Positions 33,720-42,042 of a stretch of 64,000 nt of DNA are shown in pieces. The notes beneath the pieces were generated by a model. It did not search any database and was not told the DNA's origin. It saw nothing but the letters and a program-made list of their open reading frames with translations. Position 1 is the first letter of the stretch. Each line of letters begins with the position of its first letter. The position numbers and the translations under genes are program-made. Source of the stretch: Clostridium omnivorum (GTDB lineage: Bacteria; Bacillota; Clostridia; Clostridiales; Clostridiaceae); assembly GCF_026012015.1 (NCBI RefSeq), contig NZ_BRXR01000001.1, forward strand, positions 3,384,728 through 3,448,727. The letters run 5' to 3'.

Positions 33720-34988
33720 ATGGAACAAGAACAAAGAGCAATAATTGTAGGCTGTAATCTCAAGAATGATAAAGAATTTTTTAATATGATGAAGGAGCTG
33801 TCTAGCCTAGCTGATGCATGTGATATTGAGGTAGTTGGTGAAATTACTCAAAAGTTAGAACGAGTGTATTTCTCTCATTATCTAGGTAAGGGAAAAATCC
33901 AAGAATTGTTTACATTAATTCATGAGAAAGATGTGAACGTGGTTATTTTTAATGATGAGTTGTCTCCTTCACAAATTCGCAATTTGGATACAGCTTTAAA
34001 ATGCAAGGTAATAGATAGAACGACTCTGATTTTGGACATTTTGGCTAAGAGAGCTAAAAGCAAAGAAGCACAGCTGCAGGTAGAAATAGCAAAATTACAA
34101 TATGTTCTGCCGAGAGTAACTGGACTTGGAGGATCATTAAGTCGGCAGGAAGGAAGTGTAAGATTTATAAGCAGAGGTTCAGGAGAAACAAAACTTGAAC
34201 TTGATCACAGAAAGATTAAGGATAAAATCAGTGGGCTGCAAGCAGAACTGGAAACACTTGTAATTCAACGTCAGAATCAAAGAAAACAGCGCAAAAAATC
34301 AGGAATACCGGCAGTTGCTTTGGTAGGATATACAAACGCAGGTAAGTCAAGCATTATGAATTCCTTGATAGACTTGTACGGTTCTTCAATTGATAAGAAG
34401 GTATTTGAAAAGGATATGTTATTCGCTACATTAGAAACTTATGTAAGAAACATTAAGCTGCCCAATAATAAATCCTTCCTGTTAAGTGATACAGTAGGGT
34501 TTATCAGTAAGCTACCTCACCAGCTTGTAGATGCATTCCGCTCAACTTTAGAGGAAATTACTGAAGCTGATATGCTGGTTCATGTAGTTGACTATTCAAA
34601 TCCTAATTACAAACAACACATTGAAGTTACAAAGGATACACTAAAAGAGTTAGGTGCAGATACTATACCTATTATTTATGCTTATAATAAGACAGATTTA
34701 GTAGAGGGTGAAATCACAAAAGATGAGAAAGACTGTATATATATTTCTGCTAAAAATAAAGCAGGAATAGATGAGCTAGTAAATGAAATTTCCAAGAGGG
34801 ATTTCCTACAGCACGTTTTCTGCCAGCTGCTAATCCCATATGAAAAAGGAAATATATTGTCATACCTTAAGGATAATGCCAATATCAAATCAACTGAGTA
34901 TAATAGTGATGGAGTGCTGATATCCATGGAATGTAAGGAATCAGATTATGAAAGATATAAGCAATTTGAAAGCCTGATTAAAATATAG
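33720..34988 (+). CDS. hflX: GTPase HflX
   Basis: 423 residues. N-terminal HflX domain, the glycine-rich LPRVTGLGGSLSRQEG, a coiled coil, then a GTPase domain with G1 GYTNAGKSS, G3 DTVGFI, G4 NKTD and the family segment LPHQLVDAFRSTLEE. HflX splits stalled or stressed 70S ribosomes, which makes its place right after an ABC-F ribosome-protection gene notable; in Listeria HflX also gives lincomycin/erythromycin tolerance. ATG 33720 is chosen because the GGAGG at 33704-33708 lies inside the longer reading from 33702. Confidence 0.92.
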   Translation: MEQEQRAIIVGCNLKNDKEFFNMMKELSSLADACDIEVVGEITQKLERVYFSHYLGKGKIQELFTLIHEKDVNVVIFNDELSPSQIRNLDTALKCKVIDRTTLILDILAKRAKSKEAQLQVEIAKLQYVLPRVTGLGGSLSRQEGSVRFISRGSGETKLELDHRKIKDKISGLQAELETLVIQRQNQRKQRKKSGIPAVALVGYTNAGKSSIMNSLIDLYGSSIDKKVFEKDMLFATLETYVRNIKLPNNKSFLLSDTVGFISKLPHQLVDAFRSTLEEITEADMLVHVVDYSNPNYKQHIEVTKDTLKELGADTIPIIYAYNKTDLVEGEITKDEKDCIYISAKNKAGIDELVNEISKRDFLQHVFCQLLIPYEKGNILSYLKDNANIKSTEYNSDGVLISMECKESDYERYKQFESLIKI

Positions 34989-35096
34989 TTATCTTTGTAT
35001 AGTCACACTAGTATTTATTAGCAGTTCTTATCGACTTAAAATAAATCTACTAAAAATTATATTATATTTTGTAAGGAAGTTTAAAATTACTAAAGG

Positions 35097-35121
35097 GAAC
35101 CGTATCATAAATAACGGAGGT
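35097..35121 (+). repeat. 25-bp direct repeat, copy A
   Basis: Begins GAACCGTATCAT and ends AACGGAGGT. It is identical over 25 bases to 37850-37874, in the same orientation, the two copies bracketing the dockerin/DUF5050 gene. A degenerate copy lies at 31540-31564. Confidence 0.85.
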
Positions 35122-35188
35122 TTTTGTTCAAGTGATGGCTTTGGATACAATCTTAAAATATTTTTTTAATTGATTGCAGCAAAGAAGA

Positions 35189-35229
35189 GGCTGCAGATAG
35201 ATTATGTAAAAACAAATCTGTCTGCAGCC
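35189..35229 (-). terminator. hairpin after dockerin/DUF5050 gene
   Basis: GGCTGCAGATAGA pairs with TCTGTCTGCAGCC (13 bp, one wobble) over a 15-base loop. On the minus strand it is followed by a moderately T-rich TCTTCTTTG. Confidence 0.6.
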
Positions 35230-35268
35230 CAATTTGGCATTATAGATGAGTTGGCGATGTCTTGGAAA

Positions 35269-37659
35269 TTAAGAAACTATCTGAACATCAGTGCCGTCGG
35301 TTCTTACTTTGTAAAGCAAATTATCCTCTGCAGGGTTTTCAAAATAGATCCAACCACCTATAACGTTTTTTATTTGGCCATCAAAGGTTGTAAAATGTAT
35401 AACCTTGGTTCCATCCAGTGAAATTTTATTATTAGATAAATATATATAATAATTATCAGTAAATATTTTGCCACCTATGCCGTTTTCCAAGACGGTATAT
35501 CCGGTACCATCGATATTAATCTTGCAAAGTGCACCACTGCCAGAATCACTTGTGTAATAAACTGCAGTGTTAACTACTAGAATTGTATGATTAACGTTCA
35601 GATAATCTTTTCTTAGCAATTGTAATGCGGTACCATCAGTTTTGACTTTATACAGGCCATAAGTAAAATATTCATTGTCAAAATAAACCCAATCTCCAGA
35701 TACGCGGTATTGTCGTATAGGCTGATCAATAACCATTGTTTTTATATTAGTTAAAACATTGACTTTGTATAATCGTTCATCATTTGAATTAGAAAAATAG
35801 AGGTAAGAACCATCTAATTGCATATTCCATGTAGTCCCATCGCACATTTTAACTTTGTTGGTTCCATCTAAATTCATTCTATATATAGAACCACTATTAA
35901 GTTCTGCAAAATATATATAACTATCTTTTACATTAATTGAAGTATAGAAGCCTTCTGCTAATAATCGTGTCTTACCAGTACCATCAGTTTTAATCCTATA
36001 CAAGTAGTTATTATCCCATATATTAAGATAATAAACCCAATCACCTATTTGAGCAATAACCTGGCCGCTTGGGGTATTGTCATTCTGAACAACCGTCAGA
36101 TTTAATTTGATACGTTTATCATAACCATCGACAATACCTTCAATTGAATAGTTTCCTACTGTATCGGTACTAAGTTGACCAAGCCAATGAACAGGTAAGT
36201 TTTTTGTTGTTCCGTCACTAAAAACTGCCGGAACTTCATTGGGCAGTGATAATTGCTGTCCTTTATTTCTAGTCTTATTTAAGTCACTAACGCTGATGCC
36301 TGAGTAAACCGTTACTGTTAATTTGGCTTTTCCAGGATAGCCTTCAACTGTTCCATACAAGGTATAGGTACCTGGAGTAGATGTGTCCACTGTAGATGAA
36401 TTCCAGGTGACATCTGCATTTATTGCACCCCCATTCCAGCCGGTTGTTACTGCATATACTGTTTTGGGTGGGGCATAAGAAGTACCCTTTAATACTGTTT
36501 GGAAAATATCCGGGACGTTCGATATTGTATAGGAACCAAAAGGGATTTGAGTGTTATCAGGATTTAACACATACATTACCGGCGACTCATCATCGATAAA
36601 ATAAACCGAATCATCAACTACATTAACAAAGAATCCTCCGTTATTGGTATAACAAGAAGTCGGCCTTCCATCCAGAGTGATAGCTGTCTCTACCATAGTG
36701 CTCAGCATTATTCCGTAATAAATCTTGCCTTTTGAGACATTAATAAAGGCGGATTCCTGGGAATTTAATTTCGTATTGCTTGTCCCATCTAAATTCATTC
36801 TATAAATACAATAGTTATCATTGCCGTTGGTGTAATAAATCCATCCATTATATATATTGATTTCCTCTATAATACCGGTGCAAATCTTTCTATTATCCGT
36901 TCCGTCTATATTTATCCTATAAAGTGAATAGCTGTCCGAATCATCAATGTAGTATATATAGTTATCTACTACATTGATGTATGAAACTTGATCTTTAGTT
37001 AATTTCTTTTTCTGAGTACCATCAATATTAATACTGTAAATCGAGTTATTATCCGTTCTGTTAATATAGTAAAGATAGCCATTTGAAATATTTGTGGAAA
37101 TTGTAAGATCTGTATTCAATCGCACTTTGCCGCTTCCGTCAGTTTTTATTTTATATAAATATCCATTGTCGGAGAAGTTAGAATAATAAATCCAATCGCC
37201 AATAACATTTATATATAAAGAATTATCTGAGTTAAGCTTGGTTATTGAGGTAATGTTATAATTCATTTTGTATAAGTAACCGTTATCATTCTGATTACTA
37301 TAGTATCTGTAAGTGCCCTTCTTGGCTATTAAGCCAAAATTATTTATGTTTCCAAAGGTATTTCCCTGTTCTTTACCCAAAGCCCGCGCAATTAAAGTTA
37401 AATCGTAAATATCTACGATATTATCTTTGTTGATGTCATAATCAGAAGACCAATTCTCACTCTTGCTTGAACAGTTATATCTTTTTCCAAGCTCAGCGAG
37501 ATCCTTCATGTCAACTATCCAATCATCATTTACATCGAAATTTTCGAAAGAAAGCGTTGAGGAATCAACTGCAGCCTTTACAGTATAGGAATTATAATCT
37601 GTGATTCCCAAAAAAAGTAGAAGTAAGGTATAGACTATCATAAGTAAGACCTTTTTCAA
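35269..37659 (-). CDS. secreted dockerin / Big_4 / DUF5050 repeat protein
   Basis: 796 residues. A signal peptide (KKVLLMIVYTLLLLFLG), then a type I dockerin at ~38-95 with two calcium loops (DVNDDWIVDMKDLAEL and DINKDNIVDIYDLTLI). Next, ~250 residues of DUF5050-type blades repeating the pattern IxxDGTxxxKL...YxYYxN, two Big_4 Ig-like domains (~400-520, GYPGKAKLTVTV), and a second DUF5050 block. No catalytic domain or S-layer anchor is visible, so it probably binds cohesin or another surface partner. No scaffoldin is present here. It lies between two 25-bp direct repeats. Confidence 0.85.
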   Translation of the reverse strand: MKKVLLMIVYTLLLLFLGITDYNSYTVKAAVDSSTLSFENFDVNDDWIVDMKDLAELGKRYNCSSKSENWSSDYDINKDNIVDIYDLTLIARALGKEQGNTFGNINNFGLIAKKGTYRYYSNQNDNGYLYKMNYNITSITKLNSDNSLYINVIGDWIYYSNFSDNGYLYKIKTDGSGKVRLNTDLTISTNISNGYLYYINRTDNNSIYSINIDGTQKKKLTKDQVSYINVVDNYIYYIDDSDSYSLYRINIDGTDNRKICTGIIEEINIYNGWIYYTNGNDNYCIYRMNLDGTSNTKLNSQESAFINVSKGKIYYGIMLSTMVETAITLDGRPTSCYTNNGGFFVNVVDDSVYFIDDESPVMYVLNPDNTQIPFGSYTISNVPDIFQTVLKGTSYAPPKTVYAVTTGWNGGAINADVTWNSSTVDTSTPGTYTLYGTVEGYPGKAKLTVTVYSGISVSDLNKTRNKGQQLSLPNEVPAVFSDGTTKNLPVHWLGQLSTDTVGNYSIEGIVDGYDKRIKLNLTVVQNDNTPSGQVIAQIGDWVYYLNIWDNNYLYRIKTDGTGKTRLLAEGFYTSINVKDSYIYFAELNSGSIYRMNLDGTNKVKMCDGTTWNMQLDGSYLYFSNSNDERLYKVNVLTNIKTMVIDQPIRQYRVSGDWVYFDNEYFTYGLYKVKTDGTALQLLRKDYLNVNHTILVVNTAVYYTSDSGSGALCKINIDGTGYTVLENGIGGKIFTDNYYIYLSNNKISLDGTKVIHFTTFDGQIKNVIGGWIYFENPAEDNLLYKVRTDGTDVQIVS

Positions 37660-37849
37660 GAAAAATTCCCCCCATTTTTTATTTTAATATGTATATAGAT
37701 TAGAAATATTATGGATTTTAAGTATAATTATATCATATGAGTATAAAATTCTCTTTAAATATTATTATTTAAAATTAAAAATTCGATATGCTGCGTTCTG
37801 TTAAGATATAGAGCAAGTGGTATATAACCTCAGAAACTAGAATTACGGT

Positions 37850-37874
37850 GAACCGTATCATAAATAACGGAGGT
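37850..37874 (+). repeat. 25-bp direct repeat, copy B
   Basis: Exact copy of 35097-35121, about 190 bases upstream of the dockerin gene start. Confidence 0.85.
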
Positions 37875-37920
37875 CTTTATAAAGAGATTTATTTAGTCAT
37901 ACCTCTACCATTGAATAGAG

Positions 37921-37952
37921 CGACTATACTATGAAAGTAGTATAGTCGTTTT
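37921..37952 (+). terminator. orphan plus-strand terminator
   Basis: An 11-bp stem, CGACTATACTA with TAGTATAGTCG, 6-base loop, then TTTTAATATT. No gene precedes it on the plus strand, so it may end a small RNA or a leader of the gene at 38095. Confidence 0.7.
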
Positions 37953-38094
37953 AATATTGATGTAGTTAAGATTTTGGTGGACAAATTTCGACGAAAGCCA
38001 AGTTAATATAGATATTCTTAATTACACTATTAATTCTAATTTAGTTCTCTAACTCATATATCTACTAGTGATAACATTTAATCAAGGAGTTAGG

Positions 38095-38664
38095 ATGAAA
38101 TTAAAATCCACGTATAGTTTTTTTAAAGCATATTTTAATTATGTTACTACTGGAAACATCAACTATGCTAGAGCAATTTCTGAGACTATGGAAGTTATCA
38201 GAGATACTTTGGAGCAAAAGAATTTGAGACCAATACAAATATACCTGCATAAGCCATATTCTCTTAAGATTGCAAAAGAAATGCTTCAGAGGTTAGTTCC
38301 ACTTGCTATGTCACAATACCAAGATCCATTTAATGAAATCCAATATTTTAACATTACAGCAGATATAAATAAAAATTTAATTACTACTAATCATAAGGGT
38401 ATAGATATACCCTTAGAAGGCGGATGTGATAAGAAAAATAATAAGCTTATTTTTCTTACATTTAGTCCACCAAGCAACATGAGAGAAGAAGTTAGAGTAA
38501 TCAAAGGGCTGATTAAAGAATTTGTTGTAGCAGGTACTTCACTAACCAATATTGAAACTGTTGCTTATTGGGATTTAAGCAAAGGAAAGATAAAGGAGAT
38601 AGAATATCAACCTTTACAACCGGTAGATAAACAGAGTTTAATTGATGCTGCTAATAGGATTTAA
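38095..38664 (+). CDS. uncharacterised 189-residue protein
   Basis: Not recognised. Soluble alpha/beta protein with a helical N-terminus (FFKAYFNYVTTGNINYARAI) and a beta-rich C-terminal half containing KLIFLTFSPPSN. No signal peptide. ATG 38095 follows AGGAG by 5 bases; the in-frame upstream start at 38068 is unsupported. The leader may contain the orphan terminator at 37.92 kb, which would make expression conditional. A terminator follows at 38.71 kb. Confidence 0.65.
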   Translation: MKLKSTYSFFKAYFNYVTTGNINYARAISETMEVIRDTLEQKNLRPIQIYLHKPYSLKIAKEMLQRLVPLAMSQYQDPFNEIQYFNITADINKNLITTNHKGIDIPLEGGCDKKNNKLIFLTFSPPSNMREEVRVIKGLIKEFVVAGTSLTNIETVAYWDLSKGKIKEIEYQPLQPVDKQSLIDAANRI

Positions 38665-39226
38665 AAAATATCTGATTTAAGTCTCTTAATAATAAATTTT
38701 TGAGCAAATAGCAAAAACAAGTGCACTGCTTAAAATGGCATTGTGATTGGTTTTGCTATTTTATTATCTTAGAAGCAATATGCTAATATGATTTGCAAAT
38801 AGTTTCTTAAGGTTTTAAATAGACGTTAGTATATTGAATATTCAGTGGATAAAGTTATAAAGATAGTATTTGGAATAATGGCTCCAAGTACATGCAGCTT
38901 TCTAGTAATCTCGGAGATGGTAGCATCTTTGATATTGAATATAATCCTATACTTCTTATTAACAACAAGGCTCTTCATTTAAAAAGTAAACAGATGAAGA
39001 CGAGAATATTAAATGGGAAGAAATGATGAAGCTTATTATAAGTAAAGACACTGTGTGTATTGGGTTTCTCATTATCCATATAATCAATAGTTAAGTAGTC
39101 TATAATCATAATGAGTACAGGCTTTTTAATTGATAGTTAATTACCATAAGTTGTATAATTAATATATCAAAGTAATACGGACTTGTAAAAAAAGACGAAG
39201 TAAATAATATAATGGAGATATGTGAA
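38665..39226. other. gene-poor stretch with a probable gene remnant
   Basis: After the terminator (38706-38761) there is no intact gene. A frame at 38871-39026 reads WNNGSKYMQLSSNLGDGSIF and continues to a stop without a start codon or SD. It looks like protein text and may be the end of a decayed gene. Confidence 0.35.
38706..38761 (+). terminator. terminator after the 38.1-kb gene
   Basis: AAATAGCAAAA pairs with TTTTGCTATTT across a long loop, followed by TATTATCTT. Confidence 0.55.
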
Positions 39227-40018
39227 ATGAGAATATTGATAATCAATGGTAGTCCACATAAAGGAAATACATGGCGTTTAACGGAGGAAGTCAAAGAACA
39301 AATAGCAGTTATAGATAATACAGTAAAATTTGAGGAGATACATTTAAGTGAATTAAATATTCCATTTTGTATAGGCTGTAGCGTGTGTTTTAGAAAGGGG
39401 CATATTTTTTGTCCTCATAATCAGTATATCCAGCCTATTATGGATAAAATTGAAGGTTGTGATGGGGTAATTTTTTCTGTTTCCTGTTTTCAAGGTGCTG
39501 TTACCGCCATTACTAAAAATTTTACCGACCATTTGGCATTTTTACTTCATCGCCCCAGATACTTTTATAAAAAGGCTTTGATTATTTCAACTACAGGCGG
39601 TGTTTCTGCAAATAGTGTTACACAATCTCTAGCTAATACTTTACCAGGCTGGGGATTTAATAAATGCTATCAATTGCCTATTGTTGCATTGAGTTGGAAT
39701 GCCTATAAACCAACTGAAAAGCATAAAAAAAAGGCATTTAAAATATCGAAGGCGTTTTATATTGATTTAAAATCAAAAAGACTTCATTCTCCGAAAATTG
39801 GAGTTTTAATTCCTTTCAACTTATTCCAAGCCATGTGTAAGGAATATACACCTGGATCAGAATACTCAACACAAGACGGAGTTTTTTGGAAAAAGTATGT
39901 TGGTATGAGATATGCTCCAGGAATTCCATTACCGATATACAAAATGGCGATTGGAAGGATTATCTATCAAATAGGGAAGTATCTTTCACCAAAGATGATT
40001 GTAACATACAAAAAATGA
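39227..40018 (+). CDS. flavodoxin-fold NAD(P)H oxidoreductase
   Basis: 263 residues beginning MRILIINGSPHKGNTWRLTE, an FMN-binding P-loop of the NADPH-dependent FMN reductase family (PF03358). It continues with CIGCSVCFRKG, which has the Cys-x2-Cys-x2-Cys pattern common in clostridial members, and then FSVSCFQGAVTAITKNFTDH. The C-terminal ~100 residues are a basic extension of unknown role. Probably reduces quinones or nitro compounds. ATG 39227 is used because the GGAG lies inside the longer reading from 39212. Monocistronic, with a terminator at 40.23 kb. Confidence 0.82.
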   Translation: MRILIINGSPHKGNTWRLTEEVKEQIAVIDNTVKFEEIHLSELNIPFCIGCSVCFRKGHIFCPHNQYIQPIMDKIEGCDGVIFSVSCFQGAVTAITKNFTDHLAFLLHRPRYFYKKALIISTTGGVSANSVTQSLANTLPGWGFNKCYQLPIVALSWNAYKPTEKHKKKAFKISKAFYIDLKSKRLHSPKIGVLIPFNLFQAMCKEYTPGSEYSTQDGVFWKKYVGMRYAPGIPLPIYKMAIGRIIYQIGKYLSPKMIVTYKK

Positions 40019-40226
40019 ATATATCATTATAATGACATATTTCGTAATCTTCTTATATTCTAACGTAGCAACAATTATAACTTAAAAACATTTGAACTAT
40101 TTGCCAACTTCCTATTATCCATATTAGTAGTAGATATAAGGACTAATAGGTTATAAATGGTATGAGTTCTGAAATATATTTTGAATAAATTGTTAAGTAC
40201 ATTATCATAAATTCATTAGTAAGTAG

Positions 40227-40260
40227 AGCTAACCCCACAGCTGAGGTTAGCTCTTATTCG
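40227..40260 (+). terminator. hairpin terminator
   Basis: AGAGCTAACC pairs with GGTTAGCTCT; T-tract weak. Confidence 0.55.
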
Positions 40261-40271
40261 CGTAAAAATGT

Positions 40272-40336
40272 AATAGACATATGGTATTTATTTTATAACT
40301 TTGCATATAATTCAGGAATCTAGCACAACCGACAAA
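40272..40336 (+). promoter_or_regulatory. upstream element shared with the gene at 24.35 kb
   Basis: About 65 bases starting AATAGACA and ending CCGACAAA, similar to 24250-24313 with one indel. Located 80-140 bases before the MazG-like gene. The rest of 40019-40414 holds only the hairpin above. Confidence 0.4.
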
Positions 40337-40414
40337 TTTCCCCTTATTAATACAGCATGATGGGTTTACAATGTAATTATGTAAATAAATTAAATTAACA
40401 TAAAGGTGAGAAAT

Positions 40415-40729
40415 ATGAAAGTTTATAACAAATTAGTAAGAGATAAAATACCTGAGATTATAGAAGCTCAAGGTAATAAATATGATATAAGAATTGCTGA
40501 TAAAGAAGAACACTATAAATTACTGGAAGCAAAGCTTCAAGAAGAGGTAAAGGAGTTTGTAGGAGGCAAAAACCTAGAAGAGCTTGCGGATGTAATGGAA
40601 GTGCTATATGGACTAGCTGATAATTTGGGATATAGTGAAGAGGATTTGAATAATAAGAGAATTGAGAAGCGGGAAAAAAGAGGGGGATTTAAGGAAGGTG
40701 TAGTCCTTCTTAAGGTTTATGAAGAGTAG
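40415..40729 (+). CDS. MazG-like nucleoside triphosphate pyrophosphohydrolase
   Basis: 104 residues starting KVYNKLVRDKIPEII, with metal-binding acidic motifs LQEEVKEF and EELADVMEVL, the EExxE...ExxD plan of all-alpha NTP pyrophosphohydrolases. Such enzymes remove non-canonical or excess dNTPs; relatives in defence islands lower nucleotide pools. ATG 40415 follows AAAGGTGAG. Its end overlaps the HNH nuclease gene by 11 bases, so the two are translationally coupled. A broken paralogue lies at 30.18 kb. Confidence 0.85.
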   Translation: MKVYNKLVRDKIPEIIEAQGNKYDIRIADKEEHYKLLEAKLQEEVKEFVGGKNLEELADVMEVLYGLADNLGYSEEDLNNKRIEKREKRGGFKEGVVLLKVYEE

Positions 40730-41888
40730 TATTTATTTGCCTGAAGGCTTAATTTCATCAAAGGAAATACAAATAGGAGTTCCATATAGTGAAAAAGTAG
40801 ATACTAGAACCTTTTCAAGGCTTTTAGATGATAATAAGGTAGTGGCAAGCTATAAGATGTATTGGCTGCTGGGAATATTAGAGGAAGTAAATATAGGGAA
40901 CAACGAAATTGAGTTTAAGAAATTAATTGCTAGGATGATAGTTTATGCTTGGTATCCTCATACTCAGTACAAGCTTAGTTTTGGAAGCTTTGACAATCTG
41001 AAAAAGCCAATAAATTATGTAGCAGAGAAATATAGCTTTAAATCTAATTGCGATGAAAAAGAACTACTAGAATTCCTATATTCTAGCAATGATAATGAGC
41101 TGCTGAAAATGATGAAAGATCTAACTTTAGAAGTGCCTTACAGACTGCTATCACCATTCTTTTCATCAGAGCTTAGAGGGGTAAAGGACCATTTTAAAAA
41201 TAAGCTAATTGTGCAGCAATCTTTAGCTAGTGATTGTTGCTTATATAAAATAATTAAAGATGATAAGGATTATATTTTAATAAATGATGGATGGGAAGAT
41301 TATCTCAAAAATAATTATAGGGTTATTAAAGCTTGGATTTATTATAAATTAGTAGGATTCCTTCAAAAGAGAAATCCAAATACACCAGCTATACCATTTA
41401 AATTAGAAGCACCAAAGGTCAGAAAGTTGACTAAAGCGACAAAGTTATGGAATGAAATTATCCTGAGCAAAGGGGTAAGAGACATATATACAGGAAAAGA
41501 CTTTAATGAGGATAACTATAAAAAATATGGGGTATTAAGTATAGATCACTTTGTACCTTGGAGCTTTGTTTTGCATGATGAAATGTGGAATCTTCTGCCT
41601 ACATTTAAGAATGTAAATAGTTCAAAAAGTAATTGTTTATTGCCTTATGATTCTTATATTGATGGCTTCTGCGATGTACAATATAAGGCATTTACATATA
41701 TGTGTGACAAAAGGAAGAAAGATGCGATGGAAGATTACATCAATATATTGAGATTGGACAATCCTTATATTTATTGTAAGAAAAATTATGAGGGTAGCTT
41801 TAAAAATAAGCTTAAAGAATGTATTTCACCACTTTATCAAATTGCTTTAAATCAGGGATTTGAGGTAAATGAAAAATTATTTTTATAA
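40719..41888 (+). CDS. HNH endonuclease family protein
   Basis: 389 residues. The first ~230 are unrecognised and helical. Residues ~255-310 carry an HNH core: YTGKDFN, then LSIDHFVPWSFVLHDEMWN, then NVNSSKSN, with the DH pair, central His/Asn and final Asn in order. Probably a DNA endonuclease. It is coupled to the MazG-like gene and lies upstream of a DUF262 gene and a helicase gene, a setting typical of restriction or defence modules. The partnership is inference. Confidence 0.78.
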   Translation: MKSSIYLPEGLISSKEIQIGVPYSEKVDTRTFSRLLDDNKVVASYKMYWLLGILEEVNIGNNEIEFKKLIARMIVYAWYPHTQYKLSFGSFDNLKKPINYVAEKYSFKSNCDEKELLEFLYSSNDNELLKMMKDLTLEVPYRLLSPFFSSELRGVKDHFKNKLIVQQSLASDCCLYKIIKDDKDYILINDGWEDYLKNNYRVIKAWIYYKLVGFLQKRNPNTPAIPFKLEAPKVRKLTKATKLWNEIILSKGVRDIYTGKDFNEDNYKKYGVLSIDHFVPWSFVLHDEMWNLLPTFKNVNSSKSNCLLPYDSYIDGFCDVQYKAFTYMCDKRKKDAMEDYINILRLDNPYIYCKKNYEGSFKNKLKECISPLYQIALNQGFEVNEKLFL

Positions 41889-42042
41889 AATAATGGAGGA
41901 ATTTAAGGGCGGAATAGGATTTTGGGAATTGCAGTGGGAGTGGTTAAAAGTGGAATAAGTTAGGAAGAAGCTTGGTTTATAAAAAATACATAAGAACAAT
42001 ATATAAATACTATAGCTAATAAGCATAATTGAGGAGGTCATT

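Noticed and set aside
35097-37874. Insertion sequence carrying the dockerin gene
   Set aside because: No transposase and no terminal inverted repeats; the direct repeats alone do not show transposition, so they are listed only as repeats.
41894-41959. 21-codon frame after the HNH gene
   Set aside because: No SD and no conserved text; probably chance.
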